Source: an uncultured Lachnospiraceae bacterium
GTDB lineage: Bacteria; Bacillota; Clostridia; Lachnospirales; Lachnospiraceae
Length of the DNA: 24,782 nt
NCBI GenBank assembly: GCA_910584115.1
Contig: CAJTYN010000029.1
Coordinates: forward strand, 1-24,782
Reading direction: 5' to 3'
Positions 7,602 to 15,159 of this stretch are shown here, one piece after another. The translations under genes and the position numbers were made by a program. Below the pieces are notes generated by a model. The model was not told the DNA's origin, did not search any database, and saw only the letters and a list, made by a program, of their open reading frames with translations. Each line of letters opens with the position of its first letter. Position 1 is the first letter of the stretch.

Positions 7602-9004
7602 TTTTCCATCATCCGATCTAAGGCTGCCGTGATATCATCCGGCAGTGGCTTGGGAACGTGAGTTTCCAGTAAGCGCAGCATCTCTTCCTGCGCGCGTTGT
7701 GTCATATCTTTGGAGCCGTTTTCTGTCCATGTCTCGTGATTTTCACGGCTGATCAGACGTGCAGACCATATCTCATCCCGGAAGAATTCCATCGTGTGTT
7801 CCTCAGCCAGGTAATTTCCGCCGGGGCCGACTTCACGGATGACTTCCTCGGCCAGATGGTCTTCGTCCACTTCGATGCCTTTTAAGAAGCGTTTGGCCTG
7901 TCCGACCAGTTCGTTGCACATGACCATGTGCAGGGCGGATCCGGTGATCCCCAATTCCATAAATCCGATGTCATGGATGATATTTCCGCCTGTCGCCAGG
8001 GCTGAGAAGATCTGCAGCATGGCTTCGGACGCGGACTGTGCGTCGGCCGTTTTGGAATCGCTGCAGCCCGCGGCTGAAAATACAGGGATATCCAGTTCGT
8101 GGAAGATTTCTGTGGATCCCGCATGGAGCAAGATCCATTCCGGCGCGCCATAGGAGTGCTGCATGGTCTGCATATCCATAGGGCCGCCCGGAGCGCCCCC
8201 GATGAAAGGCGCGCCCTCCTGTACCAACTGGCTCAGCACAAGACCGGCAAGGGAATCTGCCGCGCCTACGGACATGGCGCCGGCGATGGTGACAGGGGCT
8301 GTGGCGCCCATGATCATGCCGGGGGTGTAGATACAGGGGATCTTATTCTTGGCCAGCAAGATCAGTTTATCTAAGGCTTCTTTTGTGTGGATGAATGGCG
8401 TGGTGGGTTCGCAGTATACAGCCAGGAACGGCTTTTCCTGCAGTTTTTCCAGTCCGCCGGCCACAACAGAGCACAAGTCGATGATCCCCTGCAGATCCTC
8501 GGCATTAAATGCCCAAGTGATGATGGGTTTTGTCGTGTTGCGGATCATGGCGTCCACTTCATGGATGTCTGCCAGCTCTTTTTTCATATCGTTGATCATG
8601 ACCAGGGACATGACAAAGTCCATGTGTTCCAGCCCGTCTGCCAGTCTGGCGGTGATGGCGGCATCGTTTTTCTTGGCGGGACGTCTTTCTCCCGTATAGA
8701 CATCGAAGAAGTTGGGGCAGGTGGGGCCAGGGCCGACATATGTATTGCATCCGCCGACATGCATAGCGGGATCTCCTTCCCGGTCATACATTTCGATCAT
8801 GGATGGGGCAGTGCCGATGCATTTTTTGACCAGACTGGTGGGGATCTTTACTGTATTCCCATCTATGGTACATCCATTGTCAGCATAATATTTTTTGGCT
8901 TCTTCAGAAAAAACAGATATGCCATTTGTCTCAAGGAGGCGGAAAGCCTGCTCTAAGATCGTCTGACGTTGTTCTTTTGTTAATACTTCAAATTTAATAT
9001 TCAT
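7595..9004 (-). CDS. MttB-family (trimethylamine methyltransferase superfamily) methyltransferase 1
   Basis: Protein of 469 residues, the full length of MttB-superfamily proteins such as non-pyrrolysine glycine betaine methyltransferase (MtgB). These TIM-barrel enzymes take a methyl group from a quaternary or methylated amine and pass it to a cognate corrinoid protein. Signatures include APVTIAGAMSVGAADSLAG, EGAPFIGGAPGGPMDM, FSAAGCSDSKTADAQSASEA and EVGPGGNYLAEEHTMEFFRDE. There is no in-frame amber codon, so it is the non-pyrrolysine type. ATG 9004 is preferred to the longer frame from 9022, because the Shine-Dalgarno AAAGGAG lies inside that extension at correct distance from 9004. It is the first gene of a two-gene operon with the URO-D gene. 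The substrate is unknown. Confidence 0.93.
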   Translation of the reverse strand: MNIKFEVLTKEQRQTILEQAFRLLETNGISVFSEEAKKYYADNGCTIDGNTVKIPTSLVKKCIGTAPSMIEMYDREGDPAMHVGGCNTYVGPGPTCPNFFDVYTGERRPAKKNDAAITARLADGLEHMDFVMSLVMINDMKKELADIHEVDAMIRNTTKPIITWAFNAEDLQGIIDLCSVVAGGLEKLQEKPFLAVYCEPTTPFIHTKEALDKLILLAKNKIPCIYTPGMIMGATAPVTIAGAMSVGAADSLAGLVLSQLVQEGAPFIGGAPGGPMDMQTMQHSYGAPEWILLHAGSTEIFHELDIPVFSAAGCSDSKTADAQSASEAMLQIFSALATGGNIIHDIGFMELGITGSALHMVMCNELVGQAKRFLKGIEVDEDHLAEEVIREVGPGGNYLAEEHTMEFFRDEIWSARLISRENHETWTENGSKDMTQRAQEEMLRLLETHVPKPLPDDITAALDRMMEKW

Positions 9005-9031
9005 ACAAGGTTCTCCTTTCATGGCTTTGAA

Positions 9032-9046
9032 GATAACAAGTTACCC
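9032..9046. promoter_or_regulatory. Candidate operator 1 (TAACAAGTTA palindrome)
   Basis: ATAACAAGTTACCCA. Its core TAAC-AA-GTTA (9034-9043) is a dyad located about 5 bases downstream of the mttB1 -10 box. It matches operator 2 at 13 of 15 positions. A TetR site is the best guess. Confidence 0.5.
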
Positions 9047-9048
9047 AG

Positions 9049-9077
9049 ATTGTAGCAGGAAGAAACGAGCAGGTCAA
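9049..9077 (-). promoter_or_regulatory. Sigma-A promoter of the mttB1-uroD operon
   Basis: On the - strand: TTGACC (9077-9072), a 17-base spacer, then TACAAT (9054-9049). Transcription would start near 9042, on the candidate operator at 9034-9043. Confidence 0.7.
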
Positions 9078-9141
9078 TTAGGAATAATATATAAAATATA
9101 AATATAAATATGTACTTTTAGCACAAATATATTTTGGGGTA

Positions 9142-9170
9142 TTGATAAGATGGCGCATGTCTGATATGAT
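9142..9170 (+). promoter_or_regulatory. Sigma-A promoter of the mttB2-MFS-BCCT operon
   Basis: TTGATA (9142-9147), a 17-base spacer, then TATGAT (9165-9170), 77 bases upstream of the mttB2 start codon. An AT-rich tract precedes it (about 9083-9135). Confidence 0.8.
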
Positions 9171-9186
9171 TTGATTCACAAACACT

Positions 9187-9201
9187 ATAACATGTTACCT
9201 A
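9187..9201. promoter_or_regulatory. Candidate operator 2 (perfect palindrome TAACATGTTA)
   Basis: ATAACATGTTACCTA, with the perfect 10-bp dyad TAACATGTTA at 9188-9197, 17 bases after the mttB2 -10 box and so just downstream of the transcription start. It is in the same orientation as operator 1 with the same CCYA flank. Confidence 0.55.
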
Positions 9202-9247
9202 AATAAAAAGATGGAAAATTCAAAAAAAGAGAAGGGAGAGCTATTCA

Positions 9248-10666
9248 ATGAATGATAATGTGCGAAAGATCCATCAGGCCAGCGTCAAGATCCTGGAACG
9301 TACAGGCATGCGTTTCCTGCATCCGGATGCGGTCAGAGTCCTGAAAGAAAACGGGATCCGGGTGGAAGGTGACCGAGCGCATTTTACAGAAGAGCAGTTG
9401 ATGCATTACATCAATATGGCGCCTGCTGTATGCAGGCTCTATGCAAAAGATCCCCGCTATGATATGGAGATCGGAGGCAGCCGGGTCTACCAGGCGCCGT
9501 CAGCCGGGCCGACGTTTATCATGGCCGCGGATGGGACGAAAAGAGAGGCGAAGCTGAAAGACTATGCAGATATGACGAGATTATATGAAGTCAATCCGGT
9601 CTATCATATGAATGGAGGTCCTATGTGTGTGCCAGAGGATATCGACCCAGGATACAGCACGTTAGCTCTTCATTATGTGTCACTTCTGCATTCTGAAAAA
9701 TGTATCTGGGCGGGGAGCGGGACCTATGAGCAGGTGGAGGCAGTCCTGGAGATGACGCGGGCATTCTGGGGGATCAGTAAGGAAGAGATGGCAAAAAGAC
9801 CCTGCGTCCTCAACTGTGTCAACACGAATACGCCGCTGCAGTTTGACAGGAACATGACAGAGACATTGTTTGCGTTTGCAAGATACAGACAGCCGGTGGT
9901 CATCGCGGCCGCAGCTATGGCGGGAACGACTTCGCCGGTCACGATGGCGGGTCATCTGGCTGTGGTGAATGCGGAGGTCATAGCGGTCATCGCCCTGTCC
10001 CAGATGTTTGCGCCGGGAACACCTGTTCTGTATGGGTCCCAGTCCGCGAATGCGGATATGGGGACCTGTGCCATCGCCATCGGTTCACCGGAAGGCGCCT
10101 TGTGTTATAGATATTGTGCAGAGATGGCGCGGTTTTATGGCGTCCCGAGCCGTGGGGGCGGTTCTCTGACAGATGCAAAGAGCCTGGATGTACAGGCTGG
10201 ATATGAATCCATGCTCACGTATCATACATGCAGAGACAGCGGTGTGAACCTTGTTTTACAGAGTGCGGGTATCCTGGAAAGCTATCTGTCGGTTTCTTTT
10301 GAAAAGATGATCGTGGATTTTGAGATCATCGATATGGTAGAGCGTTATGAAAGGGATCTTGCGATCGATGAGGAGAGGCTTGCGATCGATCTGATCGATG
10401 AAGTCGGACCGGGTGGTCAATATCTATTGGAAGAGCATACTTTTGAGTTCTGTCGAAAAGAGCCCTTTATCCCGAAGGTGTCCGTACGGGGACTGCACCA
10501 GGATCCGGCAGGGGCTTATATGGAAAACATCCGGAAGCGTCTGGATGAGATGCTGGACGCTTATCAAAGACCAAAGATTGATGGGGCGGTCATTGAGAAA
10601 ATGCAGAAGATCTTATCAGGAGCGGGAGTGCCCGCGCAGGTGATCCAGTATCTGGATCGATATTAG
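9248..10666 (+). CDS. MttB-family methyltransferase 2, divergent paralogue
   Basis: Protein of 472 residues, full length for the MttB superfamily and with no in-frame amber codon. It shares the C-terminal EVGPGG-YL-EEHT-EF core with the other MttB-like protein here (EVGPGGQYLLEEHTFEFCRKE), as well as TTSPVTMAGHLAVVNAEVIA and RGGGSLTDAKSLDVQAGYES. Most of the rest differs, so the two probably act on different substrates or with different corrinoid partners rather than being a recent duplication. GAAGGGAGAG ends 7 bases before the ATG. It heads a three-gene operon with two transporters (10-base gap to the next gene). As with paralogue 1, the corrinoid protein that should accept its methyl group is not encoded in the window. 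Confidence 0.92.
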   Translation: MNDNVRKIHQASVKILERTGMRFLHPDAVRVLKENGIRVEGDRAHFTEEQLMHYINMAPAVCRLYAKDPRYDMEIGGSRVYQAPSAGPTFIMAADGTKREAKLKDYADMTRLYEVNPVYHMNGGPMCVPEDIDPGYSTLALHYVSLLHSEKCIWAGSGTYEQVEAVLEMTRAFWGISKEEMAKRPCVLNCVNTNTPLQFDRNMTETLFAFARYRQPVVIAAAAMAGTTSPVTMAGHLAVVNAEVIAVIALSQMFAPGTPVLYGSQSANADMGTCAIAIGSPEGALCYRYCAEMARFYGVPSRGGGSLTDAKSLDVQAGYESMLTYHTCRDSGVNLVLQSAGILESYLSVSFEKMIVDFEIIDMVERYERDLAIDEERLAIDLIDEVGPGGQYLLEEHTFEFCRKEPFIPKVSVRGLHQDPAGAYMENIRKRLDEMLDAYQRPKIDGAVIEKMQKILSGAGVPAQVIQYLDRY

Positions 10667-10676
10667 GGGGAAGACT

Positions 10677-11921
10677 ATGGAAAAGAACAATAAGGTTCCT
10701 ATGAAAAATTACATTACGCTGCTGATCTTGGTGGTCAGTGCGGCGGCATTTTATCAGATCCCGTATCTGAGGTGGACGTTTTACGATGGTATGCTGGAAC
10801 TCAGTGGATTAAATAATACGCAGTTTGGCCTGACGATGAGTGTTTATGGAACGGTATCCATGATCTTGTACCTGCCGGGAGGGATCATCGCGGATAAGAT
10901 CTCCAGTAAGATCTTAGTACCCGTGTCGCTTTTCGTGACCGGGGCAGCAGGACTGCTCTTGATGACCGGGCCGGGATATATGATGCAGATGGTAGCGTAT
11001 GTCTTGCTGGCGGCGGCAGGGACGCTGACGTTCTGGGCGGCATTGATCAAGGCGACCAGGAATCTGGATGGCGGCGACGGGAGTAAGATGCTGGGGCTCT
11101 TGGAAGGCGGGCGCGGCTTGGCGCAGACGGCATTTTCCGCTGTCTTCCTGGCTGTTTTCGGCATGTGCGCCAGTGCCGTGGGCGGTGTGAAGATCGTACT
11201 CGGCGGGTATGCGGCCCTGAATATCTTGTTCGCAGTGGTCAGCTTCTTTATCCTGGAGGATGATGAGAAGAGTGATGCCGCTTCTGAACCTGTCCGCGCG
11301 GCGGATGTGTTCGAGATCGTCAAGATGCCCGCCGTGTGGCTTTTGGCGCTGGTCGTGATCTCAAGCTATTGTTTCCATCTGGGCAGCACATATATGACTC
11401 CGTATTTTACAAATATCATCGGCGCTACGGCGGTGCTCTCCGGAGCCCTGGCTGTTGTCAGGAATTATATCGCGCAGATGGCGGGCGCGCCTTTTGGCGG
11501 AGCGATGGCGCAGAAGACGGGATCCAGTGCTCTTACAGTCGCATGCGGTTTTGCCGCTATGGTGATCGGGATCGCAGTCGTTGTTTTCCTGCCGTCCGAC
11601 TCCAGTATGATGGTGCCGCTCGTGGTATTCATGATCCTCTCGGCCGTATCCATCTATGTGATCCGGGGCATCTACTTTGCGATCATCGGTGAGTGCGGTA
11701 TCCCGCTGCGGCTGACGGGGACGGCGGTAGGGATCGTCTCGGTGATCGGATTTACACCGGATATCTTTATGAATGCGATCTGTGGATCTTTGCTGGACAA
11801 GTATGAGGGCGTTCAGGGCTACCGTTACATATTTATCATGATGCTCGTGATCGCCGTGATCGGCCTTGCAGCGTCCTGGATCTTGTATTTTATGTCTAAG
11901 AGAAAGAAACAGGAAGCGTAA
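10677..11921 (+). CDS. MFS transporter
   Basis: Major facilitator superfamily permease of 414 residues with about 12 hydrophobic segments. A motif-A-like loop, GGIIADKISSKI, sits between segments 2 and 3, and a central polar loop (EDDEKSDAASEPVRA) lies near residue 200, as expected between the two six-helix halves. The substrate is not readable. Its place between a methyltransferase and a BCCT carrier suggests import of the methylated substrate or export of the demethylated product. GGGGGAAG provides the ribosome site 10 bases after the mttB2 stop. Confidence 0.9.
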   Translation: MEKNNKVPMKNYITLLILVVSAAAFYQIPYLRWTFYDGMLELSGLNNTQFGLTMSVYGTVSMILYLPGGIIADKISSKILVPVSLFVTGAAGLLLMTGPGYMMQMVAYVLLAAAGTLTFWAALIKATRNLDGGDGSKMLGLLEGGRGLAQTAFSAVFLAVFGMCASAVGGVKIVLGGYAALNILFAVVSFFILEDDEKSDAASEPVRAADVFEIVKMPAVWLLALVVISSYCFHLGSTYMTPYFTNIIGATAVLSGALAVVRNYIAQMAGAPFGGAMAQKTGSSALTVACGFAAMVIGIAVVVFLPSDSSMMVPLVVFMILSAVSIYVIRGIYFAIIGECGIPLRLTGTAVGIVSVIGFTPDIFMNAICGSLLDKYEGVQGYRYIFIMMLVIAVIGLAASWILYFMSKRKKQEA

Positions 11922-11949
11922 GCTGTATGTCAGTTAAAGGAGATATTTG

Positions 11950-13494
11950 ATGAAAAAGACGAATATACGTCCGATCGTATTTTGGGTGCCCATGATCCTC
12001 TTGGTGGCCGGACTTGTCATATCGCTGGTCGTCGGAGAGTCGTTTTCCTCCGTGCTCGATCAGGTCAATACAGCTCTGTTGTCGAATTTTGGCTGGCTGT
12101 ACAGTCTGACGACGCTCGTCGTGCTGCTCGTATGCGCCGCGGTGATGCTCTCTCCTTTTGGCAGGATCAGGATCGGGGGCAAGGATGCGCGACCACAGAT
12201 GAAGGCGAAAGATATCTTTGCCATCGTGTTGTGCAGTATCGTGGGTATCGGTATGGTCACCTGGGGCACGGCGGAAATCATGGCGCATTATACCCGGCCA
12301 CTCTCCACGCTGGGTCTGGAGCCATATAGTGACGGGGCGGCTGACTTTGCGATGGAGACCGTGCTGCTGCACTGGACGTTTCCGGCGTATGGGCTGTATG
12401 CCCTTCCTTCGGTACTCTTTGCCTTCATACTCTATAATATGAAACGTCCGTTTTCTGTCAGCGGATATCTGTATCCGGTGCTGGGGAGGCGGATGGACGG
12501 GAAGGGCAGCGGTGTTGTGGATATTGTCTGTGTCTTTACGCTGCTGTGTGGCATGGTGGGGACGATCGGTACGACGATCTTGTCTCTGTTGGGTGGGATC
12601 ACGCATCTGTCCGGCGGACGGGTCGGGAAGACACCTTTGGCTATCGCCATCTTAGTAGCGGCTATCGTGGTGACTTTCGTGGTATCTTCTGTGACTGGAG
12701 TGATGAAGGGGATACGGATCTTGTCTAATCTGAATCTGTATTTCTTTGTTTTTCTGGCGGGGTTCGTGCTGCTGTGCGGGCCGACCGCATTTATATTTAA
12801 CTACGGCGTGGAAGGCGCTGGGAACATGGTCCAGCATTTTTTTGGATCCATGTTGCGTACAAATGCGGTGAGCGGGGACGATTGGTCGTATTGGTGGTCG
12901 ATCTTCTACTGGGCTGCATATATGACCTGGGCGCCTATCTCAGCCATGTTCATCGGGAAAGTCTGTTATGGACAGACTCTGCGGCGGATCTTATCGCTGA
13001 CGCTGGTGTGGCCGTCCATCTTCACGGCAGTCTGGATGTCTGTATTCAGCGGTACATCCATGCATCTTGAACGTGCCGGGTGTGGGATCGCGGACGCTTA
13101 TGAAAAAGGGTATGAATATACGGCGTATGCTGTATTCGAACAGCTCCCATTTTCTCTGCCGATCACGGTGATATTCCTGTTCATAGCCTGTATCTCAGTC
13201 GTGACAGCCTCTGATTCCGCCACGGATTCCCTGGCGGGGCTCGTGACCACAGAGGGGGCGGACGCCGGAAAGAAGACCTGGATCAAAGTGGTCGTAGGTC
13301 TGGTCATCGGTGTATCTACTTTCATCATCGTGGCCTATTCGGATATCTCTGGTGTCAAGATGATCAGTAATATCGGTGCATTTCCGGCGTTATGGATCGA
13401 GATCCTGACAGTGGCGGGGATCGTCCGGATCATGAAGGATCCCCAGAAGTATGATGAACATAAACAAGATTATGATGAAAACGGACGATATTGA
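11950..13494 (+). CDS. BCCT-family (betaine/carnitine/choline) transporter
   Basis: Transporter of 514 residues with about 12 hydrophobic segments, the usual BCCT size. Family signatures are VTWGTAEIMAHY (compare the WG-EP-H element), the Trp-rich segment IFYWAAYMTWAPISAMFIGK followed by GQTLRRIL, and SVVTASDSATDSLAG near the C-terminus. BCCT carriers import quaternary ammonium compounds such as glycine betaine, carnitine or proline betaine, usually driven by sodium or protons or by exchange. ATG 11950 is chosen over the in-frame TTG 11947 because AAAGGAGAT gives 7-base spacing to it. It is last in the mttB2 operon and ends at a GC-rich hairpin. It is the strongest hint that the cassette substrate is a quaternary amine. 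Confidence 0.93.
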   Translation: MKKTNIRPIVFWVPMILLVAGLVISLVVGESFSSVLDQVNTALLSNFGWLYSLTTLVVLLVCAAVMLSPFGRIRIGGKDARPQMKAKDIFAIVLCSIVGIGMVTWGTAEIMAHYTRPLSTLGLEPYSDGAADFAMETVLLHWTFPAYGLYALPSVLFAFILYNMKRPFSVSGYLYPVLGRRMDGKGSGVVDIVCVFTLLCGMVGTIGTTILSLLGGITHLSGGRVGKTPLAIAILVAAIVVTFVVSSVTGVMKGIRILSNLNLYFFVFLAGFVLLCGPTAFIFNYGVEGAGNMVQHFFGSMLRTNAVSGDDWSYWWSIFYWAAYMTWAPISAMFIGKVCYGQTLRRILSLTLVWPSIFTAVWMSVFSGTSMHLERAGCGIADAYEKGYEYTAYAVFEQLPFSLPITVIFLFIACISVVTASDSATDSLAGLVTTEGADAGKKTWIKVVVGLVIGVSTFIIVAYSDISGVKMISNIGAFPALWIEILTVAGIVRIMKDPQKYDEHKQDYDENGRY

Positions 13495-13496
13495 GA

Positions 13497-13535
13497 GACC
13501 GGGGAGGCAGTAAAGACCCTCCCCGGTCTTTATAA
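13497..13535 (+). terminator. Terminator of the mttB2-MFS-BCCT operon
   Basis: An 11-bp stem GACCGGGGAGG (13497-13507) / CCTCCCCGGTC (13518-13528), followed by TTTATAAT, a short imperfect T-tract. Confidence 0.75.
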
Positions 13536-13538
13536 TAG

Positions 13539-13567
13539 TTGCAAAAAAAAGGAAATGGTGTTACTAT
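13539..13567 (+). promoter_or_regulatory. Probable sigma-A promoter of the 76-residue ORF
   Basis: TTGCAA (13539-13544), a 17-base spacer, then TACTAT (13562-13567). It lies directly after the BCCT terminator and 35 bases before the start codon. Confidence 0.55.
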
Positions 13568-13602
13568 TTAGCATATCGATCATGAAAGGCGGTGATACTA
13601 GA

Positions 13603-13833
13603 ATGAAAGAATATGAGGCTGTATGGGAGATCTTCAACAAATGTCCCGGGAACCAGATGCGGGATGTGTTCGTGGAAGAGCTTAAGATCGAAGACCTCGA
13701 CGCTTTCATCAGGGATAAGTTCAAGGGCGAGGAAGTGAGCTATGAGAAGACGGTGCGCGAGGACGGGACAGTGATCTATGATATCCTCACATCGCAGATC
13801 AAGCAGAGGTATTCCTTTACAGAGATCGGATAG
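13603..13833 (+). CDS. Small conserved-looking hypothetical protein (76 aa)
   Basis: I do not recognise the family. The product is small, acidic and soluble, with no membrane segment. It contains one cysteine in NKCPGNQMRDVFVEEL, an IEDLDAFIRDKF helix and a beta-strand-like C-terminal half ending in SFTEIG. ATG 13603 is preferred over the longer in-frame starts at 13555 and 13582, because GGCGGTGAT sits 6 bases upstream of it and resembles the anti-Shine-Dalgarno complement. It has its own promoter. The next gene's promoter -35 box lies inside its last codons, so it is closely packed with the metal-sensor gene and may be functionally linked. Confidence 0.75.
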   Translation: MKEYEAVWEIFNKCPGNQMRDVFVEELKIEDLDAFIRDKFKGEEVSYEKTVREDGTVIYDILTSQIKQRYSFTEIG

Positions 13834-13844
13834 CTTGTTATAAT
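13816..13844 (+). promoter_or_regulatory. Sigma-A promoter of the metal-sensor/Mrp operon
   Basis: TTTACA (13816-13821, inside the end of the upstream ORF), a 17-base spacer, then TATAAT (13839-13844), 53 bases upstream of the sensor gene. No clear CsoR-type G/C-tract dyad was seen around it. Confidence 0.75.
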
Positions 13845-13897
13845 AAAAAACGGAACCCATGATAAGGGCATACTTTTTAAGATGAGACGGAGGGTAT

Positions 13898-14269
13898 ATG
13901 GATCAGGACGGGCAGAAAGGTCTGGAAGAGACGCACAGGCATGTATTGGCAAACGGGACAGTCGTGGAGCACACCCACGGCCATGCACACGGCCACGGGC
14001 ATACCCACAGCCACACGCACACGAAAGCCGTGCTGAACCGGCTGTCCCGGGCGATCGGACATCTGGGGTCGATCAAGAAGATGGTGGAGGACGGAAGGGA
14101 CTGCAGCGAAGTGCTGATCCAGTTATCGGCAGTGAAGTCTGCCATCAATAACACGGGGAAGGTCATCCTCCAGGACCACATCGAACACTGCATCGTGGAT
14201 GCGGTGGAGCATGGGGATACCCAGGCGCTGTTGGAACTGGAGAAAGCGATAGACCAGTTTATAAAATAA
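13898..14269 (+). CDS. CsoR/FrmR/RcnR-family metal-sensing repressor with His-rich N-terminus
   Basis: Regulator of 123 residues in the all-helical CsoR/RcnR (DUF156) family; members release DNA upon binding Cu(I), Ni/Co or aldehydes. The core runs from about 46 to 122. Three residues match the CsoR copper-site spacing: C69 (DGRDC), H94 and C98 (DHIEHC), i.e. C-x24-H-x3-C. The unusual part is residues 25-41, a run of alternating His with Thr, Gly or Ala (HTHGHAHGHGHTHSHTH), which resembles metal-storage or chaperone tails and is absent from short CsoR proteins. A GGAGGG site lies 3 bases before the ATG. It is followed 10 bases later by an Mrp ATPase gene, which suggests control of metal or Fe-S handling. 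The metal specificity cannot be decided by eye. Confidence 0.88.
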   Translation: MDQDGQKGLEETHRHVLANGTVVEHTHGHAHGHGHTHSHTHTKAVLNRLSRAIGHLGSIKKMVEDGRDCSEVLIQLSAVKSAINNTGKVILQDHIEHCIVDAVEHGDTQALLELEKAIDQFIK

Positions 14270-14279
14270 GAAGGAGTGT

Positions 14280-15122
14280 ATGAACATGGCAAAAGAATGC
14301 GACAATGCCAGCTGCACAAAAGACGATTGTGCCGGCTGCAAGGAAAAACAGGAGAACGGGATACCCAAAGAGTCCTGCAACCAGTTTTCAGAGATCAAGA
14401 AGGTGATCGGGATCATCAGCGGCAAGGGAGGCGTGGGAAAATCTTTCGTGGCGGCTTCCCTGGCGAACCAGCTCGTGGCAAAAGGCTTCCGGGTGGGGAT
14501 CTTGGACGCGGACGTGACCGGACCGTCCATCCCGAAGATGTACGGGCTGACCGGCGCCGCCTATGCGGATGAAAACGGCCTGCAGCCGAAAACGACCGAG
14601 AATGGGATCAAGGTGATCTCTGTGAACCTGCTCCTGCCCTCGGAGGATACCCCGGTGATCTGGAGAGGGCCTGTGATCGCCAATATGGTGAAACAGTTCT
14701 GGACCGACGTGGTCTGGGAAGAGATCGATTATCTGCTGGTGGATATGCCTCCGGGCACCGGCGACGTGCCCCTGACGGTGTTCCAGTCCCTGCCCGTGGA
14801 CGGCGTGGTGATCGTGACATCGCCCCAGGATCTGGTGAGCATGATCGTGAAAAAAGCCTACAACATGGCGGAGATGATGCACATCCCGGTACTGGGCATC
14901 GTAGAGAACTACAGCTATATGAAATGTCCGGACTGCGGAAAAGAACTCAAAGTCTTCGGCGAGAGCCACATCGAGGACATCGCGGCAGAGCTGAAGGTCC
15001 CGCTGCTCGGCAAGATGCCGGTGGATCCGGAATATGCTTCCTGCGCGGATAAAGGCTGCTTCCATAAAGTGGAAAACCCGCATCTTGCAGGCGGCGTAGA
15101 GGCTATGCCGAAAATAGATTAA
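14280..15122 (+). CDS. Mrp/NBP35-family Fe-S cluster carrier ATPase
   Basis: P-loop ATPase of 280 residues (or 278 from ATG 14286) in the Mrp/ApbC/NBP35 family, which assembles and transfers [4Fe-4S] clusters. It has a deviant Walker A GKGGVGKS (48-55), the DADVTGPSIPKMYG segment, VDMPPGTGDVPLT, and a C-terminal CPDC (216-219), the expected bridging cluster ligands. The N-terminal extension has C7, C12, C17 and C20, resembling the extra cluster site of NBP35 rather than plain bacterial Mrp. AAGGAG ends 3 bases before ATG 14280 but 9 bases before ATG 14286, so the second may be used. It is co-transcribed with the metal-sensing repressor. Confidence 0.93.
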   Translation: MNMAKECDNASCTKDDCAGCKEKQENGIPKESCNQFSEIKKVIGIISGKGGVGKSFVAASLANQLVAKGFRVGILDADVTGPSIPKMYGLTGAAYADENGLQPKTTENGIKVISVNLLLPSEDTPVIWRGPVIANMVKQFWTDVVWEEIDYLLVDMPPGTGDVPLTVFQSLPVDGVVIVTSPQDLVSMIVKKAYNMAEMMHIPVLGIVENYSYMKCPDCGKELKVFGESHIEDIAAELKVPLLGKMPVDPEYASCADKGCFHKVENPHLAGGVEAMPKID

Positions 15123-15130
15123 AAAAAGTA

Positions 15131-15159
15131 TTGACAACTCCAAACGTCCGTTCTATAAT
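15131..15159 (+). promoter_or_regulatory. Sigma-A promoter of the radical SAM/DUF4130 operon
   Basis: Consensus TTGACA (15131-15136), a 17-base spacer, then TATAAT (15154-15159). The spacer contains one LexA-type box and a second lies just after the start site, so it should be strong but repressed. Confidence 0.9.

Noticed and set aside
9005..9247. Cobalamin riboswitch before the methyltransferase operons
   Set aside because: The 243-base intergenic region holds two promoters and two palindromes. No B12-box-like conserved segment or long folded leader is visible.
7595..10666. Pyrrolysine-type (amber-containing) trimethylamine methyltransferase
   Set aside because: Both MttB-like genes are full length with no in-frame TAG, and no pyl genes are present. 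They are the non-pyrrolysine type.
14388..15143. 251-codon - strand open frame opposite the Mrp/NBP35 gene
   Set aside because: Antisense shadow. The product is His/Asp-rich without family features, while the + strand reading has the P-loop and cysteine motifs.
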